Below, one piece after another: positions 51,519-60,521 of a DNA stretch of 64,000 nt. Under the pieces are notes generated by a model. That model worked only from the letters and a program-made list of their open reading frames with translations, had not been told where the DNA came from and did no database searches. A program made the translations under genes and the position numbers. The stretch is from Chryseobacterium aureum. GTDB taxonomy: Bacteria > Bacteroidota > Bacteroidia > Flavobacteriales > Weeksellaceae. Numbering within the stretch: the first letter of the stretch is position 1; each line of letters starts with the position of its first letter. The stretch is taken from NCBI RefSeq assembly GCF_003971235.1, contig NZ_CP034661.1, forward strand, positions 1,364,001 through 1,428,000, given 5' to 3'.

Positions 51519-53198
51519 TTAATTAAAAAACCGCCTCCATTCCTCTGGTAAAATTTCATTCTTATAGTAACTATGTGCTAAATATCGTATACATGATAAA
51601 CCAGCTTTGTCAGTTCGGTATTGAAATGGTGGTAAAACTTTACTGTACCTGTCTTTTTTAAATTCATCGAAATCTTCAGGTAGTTTGTAAATAGAATCAA
51701 CAAAATATTCCTCATGAAGGTGCTTTTCAAATAACAGTTGTTCTGCATCAAATTCATTAAAATCAATTGATGCTATTTGTAAATTTAAATCTTCAGCAAA
51801 AAATTTGTGAAATGCTTGAAATGATTCTTCAGAATTAAAAATTACCAATAGTTCTAAAATAACAGCAAGCAGTACAGATGAACTATCAACATATCCTTCT
51901 GGCTTTTTATTTAATGCAAAGAATTCAATAATTTTTTCCATATTATTATATAGTTCTGGAATTCTATCATACTTTCGTTTTTCATCAATAATGCTTCCTA
52001 AGCAGCCAAATATAGCTTCAGTTATGAAGTTCACATCTTTTTGTCTTCTTGTTTTTTCATCAGCAAAAAATAAAAAAAGTTGAATAATAGGTATAGAATG
52101 ATTATCTAAAATAGGTCTGTAAAAGCCACTGTTATTTTGAATTAGTTCAATTATTAAATCTTTTTGTTTGTTTAGAATGAATTTGTGATTTTCTTGTTTC
52201 GAAAATATAAGACGCAGCCTTGAAAAGTATATTATGTCATCTAAATAATCAAAACATCTCAAAGGATAACCAACTGTTTCAAAAAAGTATCCTCTTTCAG
52301 AAAAAAGTCCATCAGGTAATTTTGCAATAGAAAATGTTTTCTTAAAATAATAATTAAAAATTTCAAACTGTATTTTTAATAGTTTTTTAAATTCTTTAAT
52401 TATGGATGGTTTACTTTCGAGATTATTTTTTAATATCCAAGACCATGTTTGTAATATTAAAAATTTTGAACATTCCTTTGCTGGAATAATGTTATTGTTT
52501 TCTTTACTATAGTGAAAAACCAAAGTTTGCAAAATTCCTAAAGTAGCAAATAGTTTTGTCAAAGCTCTACCTTTAACTCTATTTATTTTATCAAATTGGA
52601 TAATTACAAGTCTTTTAAATTCCTTGTAATCATAGTCAGGGGTATCAAGAAATGCTAAAGTCTTTTTTAGTAACCTGTTGCTTTCATCATCTGACAATAA
52701 ATATTCGTTGAAAAGATTTTCACTAAATAATGTTGTTAGGTGATATATATCCCACCTTTCAAATTCACTCTCTTTAAATTCTCTTTCTATTAAACCTTCA
52801 AAAGTAGGTTTGATATTGGGCTTTAAAGTACCATTATGTACTAAAACTATTTTAATTGGTAATTCGTTAAACCCAGGAATTGATGTGTCTCTAAAAGCAG
52901 TGTCCCTTGCCTCAATAATAGACTCTCTTATCCCATCTCTTTTAAAAAAGTTTTTGTCTGTTATATCTTTATCATCATAGCCCTTCAGTTCGAAATACCA
53001 ACGATATTTTTGACCTGTTCTATCCTTACCAATAGCTATAATATCTTTACCGTATTGAGATTGCCCCTTTGCTTCTTTAGCTGTCTGAACAACCCTAAAC
53101 TTTAGTGATTGCAAAAGCAGTGGAAATATATAATCTAATTCCGAATCTTCTTTTAAAGAAGATAAATAATCTTGTACAATTAAAGTATTACTGCTCAT
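51519..53198 (-). CDS. PD-(D/E)XK nuclease-domain protein
   Basis: 559 aa. Residues about 20-80 carry a canonical Mrr-type restriction endonuclease core: QYGKDIIAIGKD (Q48, D52) then RWYFELKGYDD (E70-x-K72), preceded by a helix with LLLQSLKFRVV. The remaining 450 residues are helical, Phe/Leu/Lys-rich and unrecognised. The start overlaps the upstream 660-aa gene by 11 bases, so the two proteins are translationally coupled and likely work together. AT-rich codon use sets the pair apart from the flanks. A DNA-targeting defence function is the natural inference, but no methylase or known system signature is present. Confidence 0.7.
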   Translation of the reverse strand: MSSNTLIVQDYLSSLKEDSELDYIFPLLLQSLKFRVVQTAKEAKGQSQYGKDIIAIGKDRTGQKYRWYFELKGYDDKDITDKNFFKRDGIRESIIEARDTAFRDTSIPGFNELPIKIVLVHNGTLKPNIKPTFEGLIEREFKESEFERWDIYHLTTLFSENLFNEYLLSDDESNRLLKKTLAFLDTPDYDYKEFKRLVIIQFDKINRVKGRALTKLFATLGILQTLVFHYSKENNNIIPAKECSKFLILQTWSWILKNNLESKPSIIKEFKKLLKIQFEIFNYYFKKTFSIAKLPDGLFSERGYFFETVGYPLRCFDYLDDIIYFSRLRLIFSKQENHKFILNKQKDLIIELIQNNSGFYRPILDNHSIPIIQLFLFFADEKTRRQKDVNFITEAIFGCLGSIIDEKRKYDRIPELYNNMEKIIEFFALNKKPEGYVDSSSVLLAVILELLVIFNSEESFQAFHKFFAEDLNLQIASIDFNEFDAEQLLFEKHLHEEYFVDSIYKLPEDFDEFKKDRYSKVLPPFQYRTDKAGLSCIRYLAHSYYKNEILPEEWRRFFN

Positions 53199-55170
53199 AT
53201 GAAATCAAATCTGTTATTAATTTAAAATCTTCATCTTTCCAATCTGTATGAACTGCAATTCCATGTTCAATATCAAACCTATTTGGAAAAATTAAGTGAT
53301 TGCGTGGCATAGCAAAGCTATGACCAATAGAGTATAATTTACTAATATCTCTATTATCCCCTGTTTTCCAACCACCACCTTTTGCAAGCCTAATAGATTT
53401 GACTGTACTTAGAAAATTACTTTTGTCATTAGTAACATCTTGCATCATATTGCTCATTTTTTTGTTAAATATTTTATGAAATAATTCAATATGTTTCCTT
53501 TGTGTAAAATAAGAGTCAAGTTCATTTATACCATATTTTACTTTTACATATTTATCGTAGAATGCATTCATATATATGCTAACTCTTTCTAAGATATTTT
53601 TGTGATTTTCATTTAAATTTTCTTTTAATACCTCTGTAACATGACCTCCGTAATTTTCAGAATATTCCTCAAGCTTGCAAATAAATGCTTCTTTAATTGT
53701 ACTTGAAGAAGAATCTAGAAGGGGAATTAGGCAAGGCAAAGTATTTTTAGGTTCGTTGTAATTCTGTGTAATGGAAACAATCAATTTATATTGTTCTAAA
53801 GGTGTAAGTTTTAAGATGTCATAATTAAAATGATAAGAGTAATGGGAATTTAATTCATTAAAAAAACTAATTCCTAAATGTCTGTTCCGAGCTTTATTAG
53901 ATGTAATGAATTTAATAAACATTTTATCCAATTCATTTCGGTTATAATCATCAAGATGATGAATAAATTCACTTGCAATATTTGAAAATGGTTTACAATC
54001 AGAAAGAGTATTTAGGACTTTTTCTAAATGATTAACATCTTTGAGGTACCAAAAAGTTTGAGCAATTAAACGAAGATATTTTTCGTTGCTGTAAAAATCT
54101 TTTTTTATAATAACACAGATAATGTTAACTCTTTCATCATTATATTGTTTAAGAAAAGAAATCCTATCCAACACTAAATATACTGCATCTTCATCATTAA
54201 TAATTTTATGAAGATTACTAAAAATACAATCAATAAATCTTGTTTTATTTTTTAAATTTTCAAAGTTAAGAATACTAAAAAGGATGAAAATTAATGGTCT
54301 CTTATAAGTTTGATTCTTTTCATAATATTCATCAAAATAATTTAAAAACTTCTCAGCCTCTGCTTCAGAAATATCATCTAATCTTGCCAAACCACTAAAA
54401 ATACCATCTAATCTTTTTTCCTTCCGAATATAGTTCTCAATTAGTCCTATTGATTCAGTATTTTTTGAACTATAAAGCCCCTCTATTATACAAGATATTA
54501 TATTTAAATCTATATTTTCAATCTCTATTGCAATTTTAATTAAATCCTGTCCTTTTTGATGATTTGATTTTGCAATAGTGCATAAAGTATTCAGTAGCGA
54601 ATTATAATTAATATTTAAAATCCCAGCTTCACTTTCTTTATTTATATGATTGACTATATTAAGAACTGATTGAATTAATATATTGTTTTCTAAATCCAGA
54701 TAAGGAAGTTGGGCATTATAAGCATTTAAAAAAAAATAATTATTGTGACTATTTTGAATTAAATAATCTGATATATTGATGAACAAAACACTATGTAATT
54801 TATTAGAAATATAAATTGCGTACTCCCAGAGAAAAGGTATTATTTTTAAGAATCCGCCTCCTTTAGAATCTTTACTAATTTCTGACAAAAAATTAAATGT
54901 TGATGAAAAATCAGAACTAAACTCAAAATCCAAATTTTCTTTACATACATCAAAGAATGCTTTGCTGAAGGCATAGAGATTGTTGATTTTGATTTTATTT
55001 TCCTCAATTGTAAGTATTCCATTGTCTATTAGTATGTTTTCCGGAGTGATTTCATTTATTTTAAACGAATATTTTTTATTATGAAAACATATGCTTACAA
55101 ACTCTTTTAGATTTATGAAAAGTCCATGATTATTATCTAATTCTAAGTCAGTTTTTGCAATTTTATCCAT
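53188..55170 (-). CDS. Large helical-repeat protein, partner of the nuclease
   Basis: 660 aa from ATG at 55168-55170 (MDKIAKTDLELDNN); a TTG six codons upstream is possible. Composition and the regular spacing of Leu/Ile-rich amphipathic segments (for example LDRISFLKQYNDERVNIICV, then WYLKDVNHLEKVLNTL) suggest HEAT/ARM-like or TPR-like helices. The last 60 residues differ: WKTGDNRDISKLYSIGHSFA, MPRNHLIFPNRFDIEHGIAV, resembling no family I can name. No NTPase or nuclease motif. It is the first gene of the two-gene unit with the nuclease and divergent to the protease gene. Probably a sensor, scaffold or recognition subunit; this is inferred only from context. Confidence 0.6.
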   Translation of the reverse strand: MDKIAKTDLELDNNHGLFINLKEFVSICFHNKKYSFKINEITPENILIDNGILTIEENKIKINNLYAFSKAFFDVCKENLDFEFSSDFSSTFNFLSEISKDSKGGGFLKIIPFLWEYAIYISNKLHSVLFINISDYLIQNSHNNYFFLNAYNAQLPYLDLENNILIQSVLNIVNHINKESEAGILNINYNSLLNTLCTIAKSNHQKGQDLIKIAIEIENIDLNIISCIIEGLYSSKNTESIGLIENYIRKEKRLDGIFSGLARLDDISEAEAEKFLNYFDEYYEKNQTYKRPLIFILFSILNFENLKNKTRFIDCIFSNLHKIINDEDAVYLVLDRISFLKQYNDERVNIICVIIKKDFYSNEKYLRLIAQTFWYLKDVNHLEKVLNTLSDCKPFSNIASEFIHHLDDYNRNELDKMFIKFITSNKARNRHLGISFFNELNSHYSYHFNYDILKLTPLEQYKLIVSITQNYNEPKNTLPCLIPLLDSSSSTIKEAFICKLEEYSENYGGHVTEVLKENLNENHKNILERVSIYMNAFYDKYVKVKYGINELDSYFTQRKHIELFHKIFNKKMSNMMQDVTNDKSNFLSTVKSIRLAKGGGWKTGDNRDISKLYSIGHSFAMPRNHLIFPNRFDIEHGIAVHTDWKDEDFKLITDLISYEQ

Positions 55171-55352
55171 CAATTCTCTTTTTAGCAATTTAATAAATAT
55201 TCTCTTGAAAATATAAAGCTGTCATTCAAATTACCAAGAGTACTATATAATTTTTCAGAAATAAAAATTATAATATTTTTAAATATTCGGAGTTAAATTT
55301 ACTCCATAAATACAGTTTAAAATTATGGAAAACCGTAATAATCAAATTAGGT

Positions 55353-55367
55353 TTATTTGTATATTAG
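55353..55367 (+). promoter_or_regulatory. 15-base motif shared by two genes, copy 1
   Basis: TTATTTGTATATTAG lies 17 bases before the protease ATG at 55385 and recurs exactly at 56301-56315. It contains a TTTG and a TATATT, so it may be a shared promoter or regulator site. Confidence 0.45.
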
Positions 55368-55384
55368 GAGAAAACTAATACTAT

Positions 55385-56182
55385 ATGAGGAATATCCCTG
55401 AAAATAATCTTGCTTATCCAGTATTTATCAATATCGATAATACATTTACCGGCTCCGGATTCATTCTTAATAATGAGAAAAGTCAATATCTAGTAACTGC
55501 AAAACACGTTATTTATAATTCCAAGTCTGCAATTCTTCTTGGTAAAAAGGCTATAATAACATGCCAAATTGATAATATTAACTCCGATAATTCATATATA
55601 TTTGAATTAGATCTAAACTTTTTAGTAAGTGATAAAAGAATTAAAGTACATCCAAGTCTGGATGTTGCTATAATAGAAATTTTTAATTTTATAGAAAAAA
55701 AAGAATCTGGAAATATTATAGAACCATACCCAGGTGTTAAAACAATAAAAACATCACAAGAGGGTAAAATAGTGACTGTCAATATTAATAATATATCAAT
55801 GTTTGAAAATGTTCTTATTTCAAATGATATATATCTATATGGCTATCCAAGTTCAATTGGTTTACAAGGAAGGCCTCAATTTAACTATAATAAGCCCTTA
55901 CTAAGAAAAGGTATTGTAGCAGGTCTTAATAAACCAACAAAGTCTATAATACTTGATTGCCCTGTTTATTTTGGTAATAGCGGCGGCCCTGTTGTTCAGG
56001 TTGAATTAAATCAAAATATGTCCTATACGCATAAAATAATTGGAGTCGTAAGTGAATTCATCCCTTTTCAGGAACAATGGGTTAATACAAGAAATAATTT
56101 AGTTAACACACATATAAGTAACTCTGGATACTCAATCGCCATCAGTATGGATCCTGTACTAGAAATGCTTAATCAAAAATAA
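55385..56182 (+). CDS. Trypsin-like serine protease
   Basis: 265 aa. Catalytic triad of the S1/HtrA fold: H41 in YLVTAKHVIY, D93 in HPSLDVAIIEI, S199 in YFGNSGGPVVQ, with GSGFIL before the His, as in cytosolic trypsin-like proteases. There is no signal peptide, PDZ domain or membrane segment, so it probably acts inside the cell. Such stand-alone proteases are frequent in bacterial conflict systems, where they cleave a partner on activation. It is divergent from the nuclease pair and followed by a zinc-ribbon gene that has the same 15-base upstream motif. The substrate is unknown. Confidence 0.75.
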   Translation: MRNIPENNLAYPVFINIDNTFTGSGFILNNEKSQYLVTAKHVIYNSKSAILLGKKAIITCQIDNINSDNSYIFELDLNFLVSDKRIKVHPSLDVAIIEIFNFIEKKESGNIIEPYPGVKTIKTSQEGKIVTVNINNISMFENVLISNDIYLYGYPSSIGLQGRPQFNYNKPLLRKGIVAGLNKPTKSIILDCPVYFGNSGGPVVQVELNQNMSYTHKIIGVVSEFIPFQEQWVNTRNNLVNTHISNSGYSIAISMDPVLEMLNQK

Positions 56183-56300
56183 TAACCTATCTAAAACATT
56201 AAAAAGAAATAAAGTTTTGAGGTACATAAATAGAAAAATGAGGATTTACTGATACGACTGCAGTATAATACTACGGAAACCCATAATTAAAGGTCACTAC

Positions 56301-56315
56301 TTATTTGTATATTAG
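56301..56315 (+). promoter_or_regulatory. 15-base motif shared by two genes, copy 2
   Basis: Exact second copy of the motif at 55353-55367, here 28 bases before the ATG at 56344. The following bases (-AGA-) also match after one difference. Confidence 0.45.
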
Positions 56316-56343
56316 AAGATTAATAATCCAAAAACAATAAATC

Positions 56344-56547
56344 ATGCCAAAAAACGAACAAGGAGAAGTAAAGTGTATTAATAATGATAATCATGAAATG
56401 CACATAGAGCCTGAACGCTTAGCAATGCTTAATGTAACAAAATCCCCTACTGGAGAAAATAACATTGATGCAAACAAATTTGTACCTGTACAATTTCATG
56501 TTTGTAAAGAATGTGGATATGTAGAACTATATTTTTCTCCAATGTAA
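56344..56547 (+). CDS. Small zinc-ribbon protein
   Basis: 67 aa. C11 with a nearby His (KCINNDNHEMH) and C54/C57 in HVCKECGYVELY form a likely zinc ribbon; the second half is typical, the first is weaker. No other domain. The shared upstream motif suggests co-expression with the protease at 55385. Zinc ribbons of this size often bind nucleic acid or a protein partner. A strong terminator follows at once. Confidence 0.65.
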   Translation: MPKNEQGEVKCINNDNHEMHIEPERLAMLNVTKSPTGENNIDANKFVPVQFHVCKECGYVELYFSPM

Positions 56548-56548
56548 T

Positions 56549-56582
56549 AAAAAACTCTCCACTTAGTCGTGGAGAGTTTTTT
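56549..56582 (+). terminator. Terminator after the zinc-ribbon gene
   Basis: 14-bp perfect stem (56549-56562 with 56569-56582), 6-base loop, T run following. It closes the AT-rich island on the right. Confidence 0.9.
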
Positions 56583-56777
56583 ATTACCACTTCTTTTCTT
56601 GTTTTTAAAACTTTCTATAAGATAAATAATATTTAGTTTAGTCTCCCGATTCTGGAGATTATTTTAAAGAAATCATTTTCCAGCCCCAAGCCAAAACATT
56701 CCCCCAGAAATTTCAAAAAAAACATCATCTTTCAAAAGAAACTCTTAAATATTCCGTTTAATTCTTAAATTTGGTTC

Positions 56778-57248
56778 ATGCGAAAGAATTTTTATCTCAT
56801 CATTGTCTTATGTTCCCTTACCAGCTGCTATACCTATCAGGTAAAAAAGCCTGTAGATCCGGCAGCCAACAGTAAGCAAGACCCTAAAAACAGTACTGTT
56901 CTTGCCAATACTGCTTCTCCGCAAATGAATAATGCAGAGACCAGACCTCAAAACCTGAGTGCCGTACAGGCCCCTGCTCCGGTAAGTGTTCAGGAGAAGC
57001 TTGCTCCCGGTAAAAATGTTAAAATTGAAGTAGATGGTAAGAGTTATAAAGTAATTGTTGACCGATGGGAAAACGACAGCCTGGTAGCCCATCCTGTTCG
57101 TAATGCTAAAACAAGTCTGAAGTTCCATAAGAACCAGATTAATAGCGAGAAAATTGCAGAAAAACGCTTTTCGCAGCCCATTGCAGATATTCTTACCGTG
57201 ACCGCCTATACCGCCATTGGAGTTGGAATCTATCTTCTTGTCCGCTAG
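56778..57248 (+). CDS. Small lipoprotein with a C-terminal membrane segment
   Basis: 156 aa. The signal peptide ends in a lipobox (SLTSC, Cys 17), so the mature N-terminus would be lipidated. A Pro/Asn/Gln-rich linker (about 25-75) precedes a conserved-looking domain (KNVKIEVDGKSYKVIVDRWE) and a C-terminal hydrophobic segment (ILTVTAYTAIGVGIYLLV). A TAAATTTG box at 56766-56773 is only 4 bases before the ATG, which would imply a leaderless transcript or a chance match. No function is recognised. Confidence 0.7.
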   Translation: MRKNFYLIIVLCSLTSCYTYQVKKPVDPAANSKQDPKNSTVLANTASPQMNNAETRPQNLSAVQAPAPVSVQEKLAPGKNVKIEVDGKSYKVIVDRWENDSLVAHPVRNAKTSLKFHKNQINSEKIAEKRFSQPIADILTVTAYTAIGVGIYLLVR

Positions 57249-57312
57249 TTTTATCCAAAATCAGAAAATATCGCGAAGCTTGGATCTTATTAAAAAGATA
57301 AAAATCATCCTG

Positions 57313-58233
57313 TTAATTAAAAGACTTCCTGAATTCTAAAGGGGAAAGTTTGGTTTTTGTTTTAAATAGGCTGCTGAAGGATTGGGAATGCTCAAATCCC
57401 AGTGCATAGGCCACTTCACTCACAGATAAATTTGTAGTGGAAAGCATTTCTTTGGCCTCACTGATCAGCTTATCATGAATATGCTGCTGGGTACTCTGCC
57501 CTGTTAAAGACCGCAGCATATCACTCAGGTAGCTTGGGGAAAGATGAAGATTTTCTGCAAAATAACTCACAGTGGGTATTCCTTTATTAAGAGACATTTC
57601 ATCTTTAAAATAAGCATCCAGCAGGTCTTCAAACTTTTGTAAAAGACTGCTGCCCGTTGCTTTACGGGTGATAAACTGGCGTTTATAGAAACGGTTGGCA
57701 TAGTTAAGAAGCAGTTCTATCTGGGAGATCATCACATCATGGCTGAAATCGTCAATACGGCTGTTGAGCTCAGATTCAATAAAATTAAAAATAGAAAGGA
57801 CCGTGTTTTTTTCTTCTTCAGAAAGATGCAGGGTTTCTTTTGTAGAATAGGAGAAAAAACCATACTGCCTGATCTTTCTCACAATAGGATATCCTAAGAA
57901 GAAATCAGGATGAATGAGCAAAGAATATTGTGAGCAGACGGTATCACTGTTTCCGTTCCCTCCTATCACCTGGCCGGGTGCTGCAAACAGTAACCCGCCT
58001 TCATTAAAATCATAGTACCCCTGTCCGTATTCTATTCTGCCGTCTAATTTAGGTTTATAGGAAATTTTGTAGAAGCTCAAAACATGCCTTTGAGACAGTT
58101 TATCTGTCAGAACAAGGTTGTGTGCCCCGTTCATTAAGCTAATGAGAGGATGCTTGGGCTTCGGCAGTCCAAAAAACTGACTCGCTTCAAATAAGGATTC
58201 AAATTTTAATGGAATGTGGTCTGTCTTTTTCAT
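57313..58233 (-). CDS. AraC-family transcriptional regulator
   Basis: 306 aa from ATG at 58231-58233 (MKKTDHIPLKF). A longer in-frame start would run through the terminator at 58256-58287 and into the upstream dehydrogenase, so it is rejected. The N-terminal cupin-like effector domain (about 1-180) includes GQVIGGNG. The C-terminal AraC double helix-turn-helix (about 200-306) has FAENLHLSPSYLSDMLRSLT and SVSEVAYALGFEHSQSFSSLF, then KTKLSPLEFRKS. It lies directly downstream of the dehydrogenase gene on the same strand, and this pairing suggests that it regulates that gene. The ligand is unknown. Confidence 0.88.
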   Translation of the reverse strand: MKKTDHIPLKFESLFEASQFFGLPKPKHPLISLMNGAHNLVLTDKLSQRHVLSFYKISYKPKLDGRIEYGQGYYDFNEGGLLFAAPGQVIGGNGNSDTVCSQYSLLIHPDFFLGYPIVRKIRQYGFFSYSTKETLHLSEEEKNTVLSIFNFIESELNSRIDDFSHDVMISQIELLLNYANRFYKRQFITRKATGSSLLQKFEDLLDAYFKDEMSLNKGIPTVSYFAENLHLSPSYLSDMLRSLTGQSTQQHIHDKLISEAKEMLSTTNLSVSEVAYALGFEHSQSFSSLFKTKTKLSPLEFRKSFN

Positions 58234-58255
58234 AAATAGTATTTTAAAGGTACAA

Positions 58256-58287
58256 AAAAACCGGCTATACCAGTATAACCGGTTTTT
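58256..58287 (-). terminator. Terminator between the dehydrogenase and AraC genes
   Basis: AAAAACCGG (58256-58264) pairs with CCGGTTTTT (58279-58287), with an inner TATA/TATA stem, and a T run on either strand. Confidence 0.8.
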
Positions 58288-58297
58288 ATAATGGTAA

Positions 58298-59125
58298 TTA
58301 CCCTTGTGCAGCACTGGAAACCTCATCCCATTCTTCCCAAAGACTGATTCTGTCTGCATATACAGCTTTTACCTGCGGAAGATTATGGCTTCCCAAATGA
58401 AAACGCAGCGGTGGATTTTCAGCGTCTACAACCTTAAACAGTGCCTGTGGTGTAGCATGAGGATTTCCCCGCTCATAAGACTGAATGGTTTTCATAAACT
58501 CTGATTTAAAATCCTGGTATACGTCTAAGTTCTGAGAAAACTTCAACGAGTCCTGGCTTCCGAATTCTGTAGCATAAGCACCCGGTTCTATAATGGTTAC
58601 TTTAATCCCAAACTGTTTTATTTCTTCTGCAAGACTTTCATGGATGGCTTCAAAAGCCCATTTGGAAGAGCTGTAATACCCAATCACAGGCAGAGTAAAA
58701 TGGCCCAGATTACTGGAAGTCCCCAAAATATGCCCGTATCCCTGTTCCCTTAATATGGGCAATGCAGCCTGTATTACACTTACAGGTCCCAGGATATTCG
58801 TTTCATACAAAGCACGTATTTCATCTGCACTGGCCTCCTCTATGGTTCCCACAAGGGAATACCCGGCATTATTGAGGACGATATCCAGTTTCCCAAAATG
58901 CTGATGTGCTTTATTCACTACTTCTTTTACCTGGTTGGCATCAGTAACATCCAGCTCTAAAGTCAATACATGATCTCCATATCTTTCTTTAAAATCGGCA
59001 ATGCTTTCCAGTTTTCTTGCAGTAGCCACCACTTTATCGCCACGTTCCAACGCAGCCTCAGTCCAGATGCGTCCAAAACCTCTTGATGCTCCGGTAATGA
59101 ACCAGATTCTATTTTGCTGTATCAT
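58298..59125 (-). CDS. Short-chain dehydrogenase/reductase
   Basis: 275 aa, classical SDR. TGASRGFG cofactor motif (residues about 11-18), with Arg in the next strand (TARK) favouring NADP(H), LDVTD, NNAGYS, the catalytic Ser in GTSSNLG, and Y-x3-K in GYYSSSKWAF. PG motif in IIEPGAYATEF. The substrate is unknown; close relatives are annotated only as oxidoreductases. It is upstream of an AraC regulator in the same direction. Confidence 0.88.
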   Translation of the reverse strand: MIQQNRIWFITGASRGFGRIWTEAALERGDKVVATARKLESIADFKERYGDHVLTLELDVTDANQVKEVVNKAHQHFGKLDIVLNNAGYSLVGTIEEASADEIRALYETNILGPVSVIQAALPILREQGYGHILGTSSNLGHFTLPVIGYYSSSKWAFEAIHESLAEEIKQFGIKVTIIEPGAYATEFGSQDSLKFSQNLDVYQDFKSEFMKTIQSYERGNPHATPQALFKVVDAENPPLRFHLGSHNLPQVKAVYADRISLWEEWDEVSSAAQG

Positions 59126-59150
59126 AATTTTAAATGTTTTATTTACCCAG

Positions 59151-59158
59151 CAAAGTTA
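59151..59158 (-). promoter_or_regulatory. Promoter box of the dehydrogenase gene
   Basis: Reads TAACTTTG on the minus strand (TAnnTTTG), 25 bases upstream of the ATG at 59125. Confidence 0.5.
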
Positions 59159-59910
59159 TAAAGCACTTCTCCTGAAATTGTAGGCAAATCGCGGACGTTT
59201 GTAGTCGGATTGAGGATTTTTATTTTACCTCATGTCCCCATAGAAAAAACTGTAATATATTTCACATATAATAAAATAAGTAGTAAAATTTACTTTTTAA
59301 TTTTTCACAGGATCAGCTTATGTCTGTTTTTGTTATGATAATAAGACATTATTTTTACGATGATATAAATTCTAAATTCTGTGTCCCGGGAGGTCAGAAA
59401 AGTGCAATTTTATCTTATTTAAAAAATATAGCACACTTTTATTTGACTTATTATGTTAAATTTAACTTTTAACTTAAATAAAATATTGATTACCAAATAT
59501 TTATATAATTTAAATGAAATTACTAAAATAGCTTAACATTAGCAACAAAATCCAATATAAACTATAAAAATTATTTAATTTTACACAAAATCACAAACAC
59601 AAAATCAAGGATATTATTCGTTTTAAACTTTATATGCATAAAATCCTTATATAATAAAACTAATAAAAAACACGACCCCTTATAAAACAACATAACATGA
59701 AAAAAAATTATTATTTTAACTATTTTAGGAAAAATATTTTTTAACCTGTCGTTCCTGATCCCGGAAAGCATAGCTGAGGTTATACAGCTGCATCTCCTTC
59801 ACAAATACTCAAAACCTTAATTCCCTCATTATACAGGAATCAGAATTTTTGATAAACCAGGAAAAAGTCCTGACAAAAAGTTCAGCTTCCAACCCCATAA
59901 AACACACACA
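59159..59910. other. 752-base AT-rich spacer
   Basis: Very AT-rich. A 66-codon minus-strand frame at 59571-59771 is hydrophobic and Phe/Ile/Lys-rich, as expected by chance at this composition. A 15-codon plus-strand frame (MKKNYYFNYFRKNIF) starts near 59698. No convincing promoter, hairpin or gene was found. Confidence 0.4.
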
Positions 59911-60504
59911 ATGAAATCCCTGCAACAACAACTGAAGTTCCTTTTCCCTTTCTACAAGAGAGCTTCATTGTTGTTGTTTTTACTTTTCCTGATCCCTACT
60001 ATTGAAGCACAGGTTTTATACATAAAGGATACTAAAGTCACAATCAACGGAGAAACAACGGTTTACATTGCCAGCTCGGGAGAAATACATGAAGAGGATC
60101 TAAAGAATTTTGAGGGAAAAACCTCAGAAAAAAAACGGATATTGAAATCCGGAAAACAAAAAAAAACAAGCTTCAATTGCCATAAAACCATAGCGAAACA
60201 TCCGGCAGAAAAAACAAAATCATATCCGAAAGTAAAATCTGTAGAATTGGCAGTTCCCCATCCTGATGATTTCTTTTCGCTATACTCAAAGGGAGAAGCT
60301 GTTTCAGCATTCCTGATAGCCCATGATTACACAAACTATTTCATTGAAAATAAAAGACTTAGAATTACCCACGAATACTCCAGCAATACAAATAATAACA
60401 TCATCAGTAATCGTTTTATTTTTTTAAAAGACTATTACTGGTTTCAATGTAAAAATCGTCCTCCTCCATCTTCATTGGTTAAAAAAATCTACAATAACGT
60501 TTAA
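59911..60504 (+). CDS. Secreted protein of unknown function
   Basis: 197 aa. A long N-terminal signal segment (hydrophobic core LLLFLLFLIPTIEA, cleavage before QVLYI). The mature part starts with a short beta-rich stretch (IKDTKVTINGETTVYIASSG) that resembles the first strands of Bacteroidota adhesin-like proteins, then a basic Lys-rich linker and an aromatic-rich tail. It is 17 bases ahead of a 1031-aa surface protein, so the two are probably co-transcribed. No family was recognised. Confidence 0.65.
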   Translation: MKSLQQQLKFLFPFYKRASLLLFLLFLIPTIEAQVLYIKDTKVTINGETTVYIASSGEIHEEDLKNFEGKTSEKKRILKSGKQKKTSFNCHKTIAKHPAEKTKSYPKVKSVELAVPHPDDFFSLYSKGEAVSAFLIAHDYTNYFIENKRLRITHEYSSNTNNNIISNRFIFLKDYYWFQCKNRPPPSSLVKKIYNNV

Positions 60505-60521
60505 ACTTTAAATAAATAGAG

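Noticed and set aside
59571..59771. 66-codon hydrophobic frame on the minus strand
   Set aside because: Very AT-rich context, Phe/Ile/Lys-rich composition, no promoter and no neighbour support.
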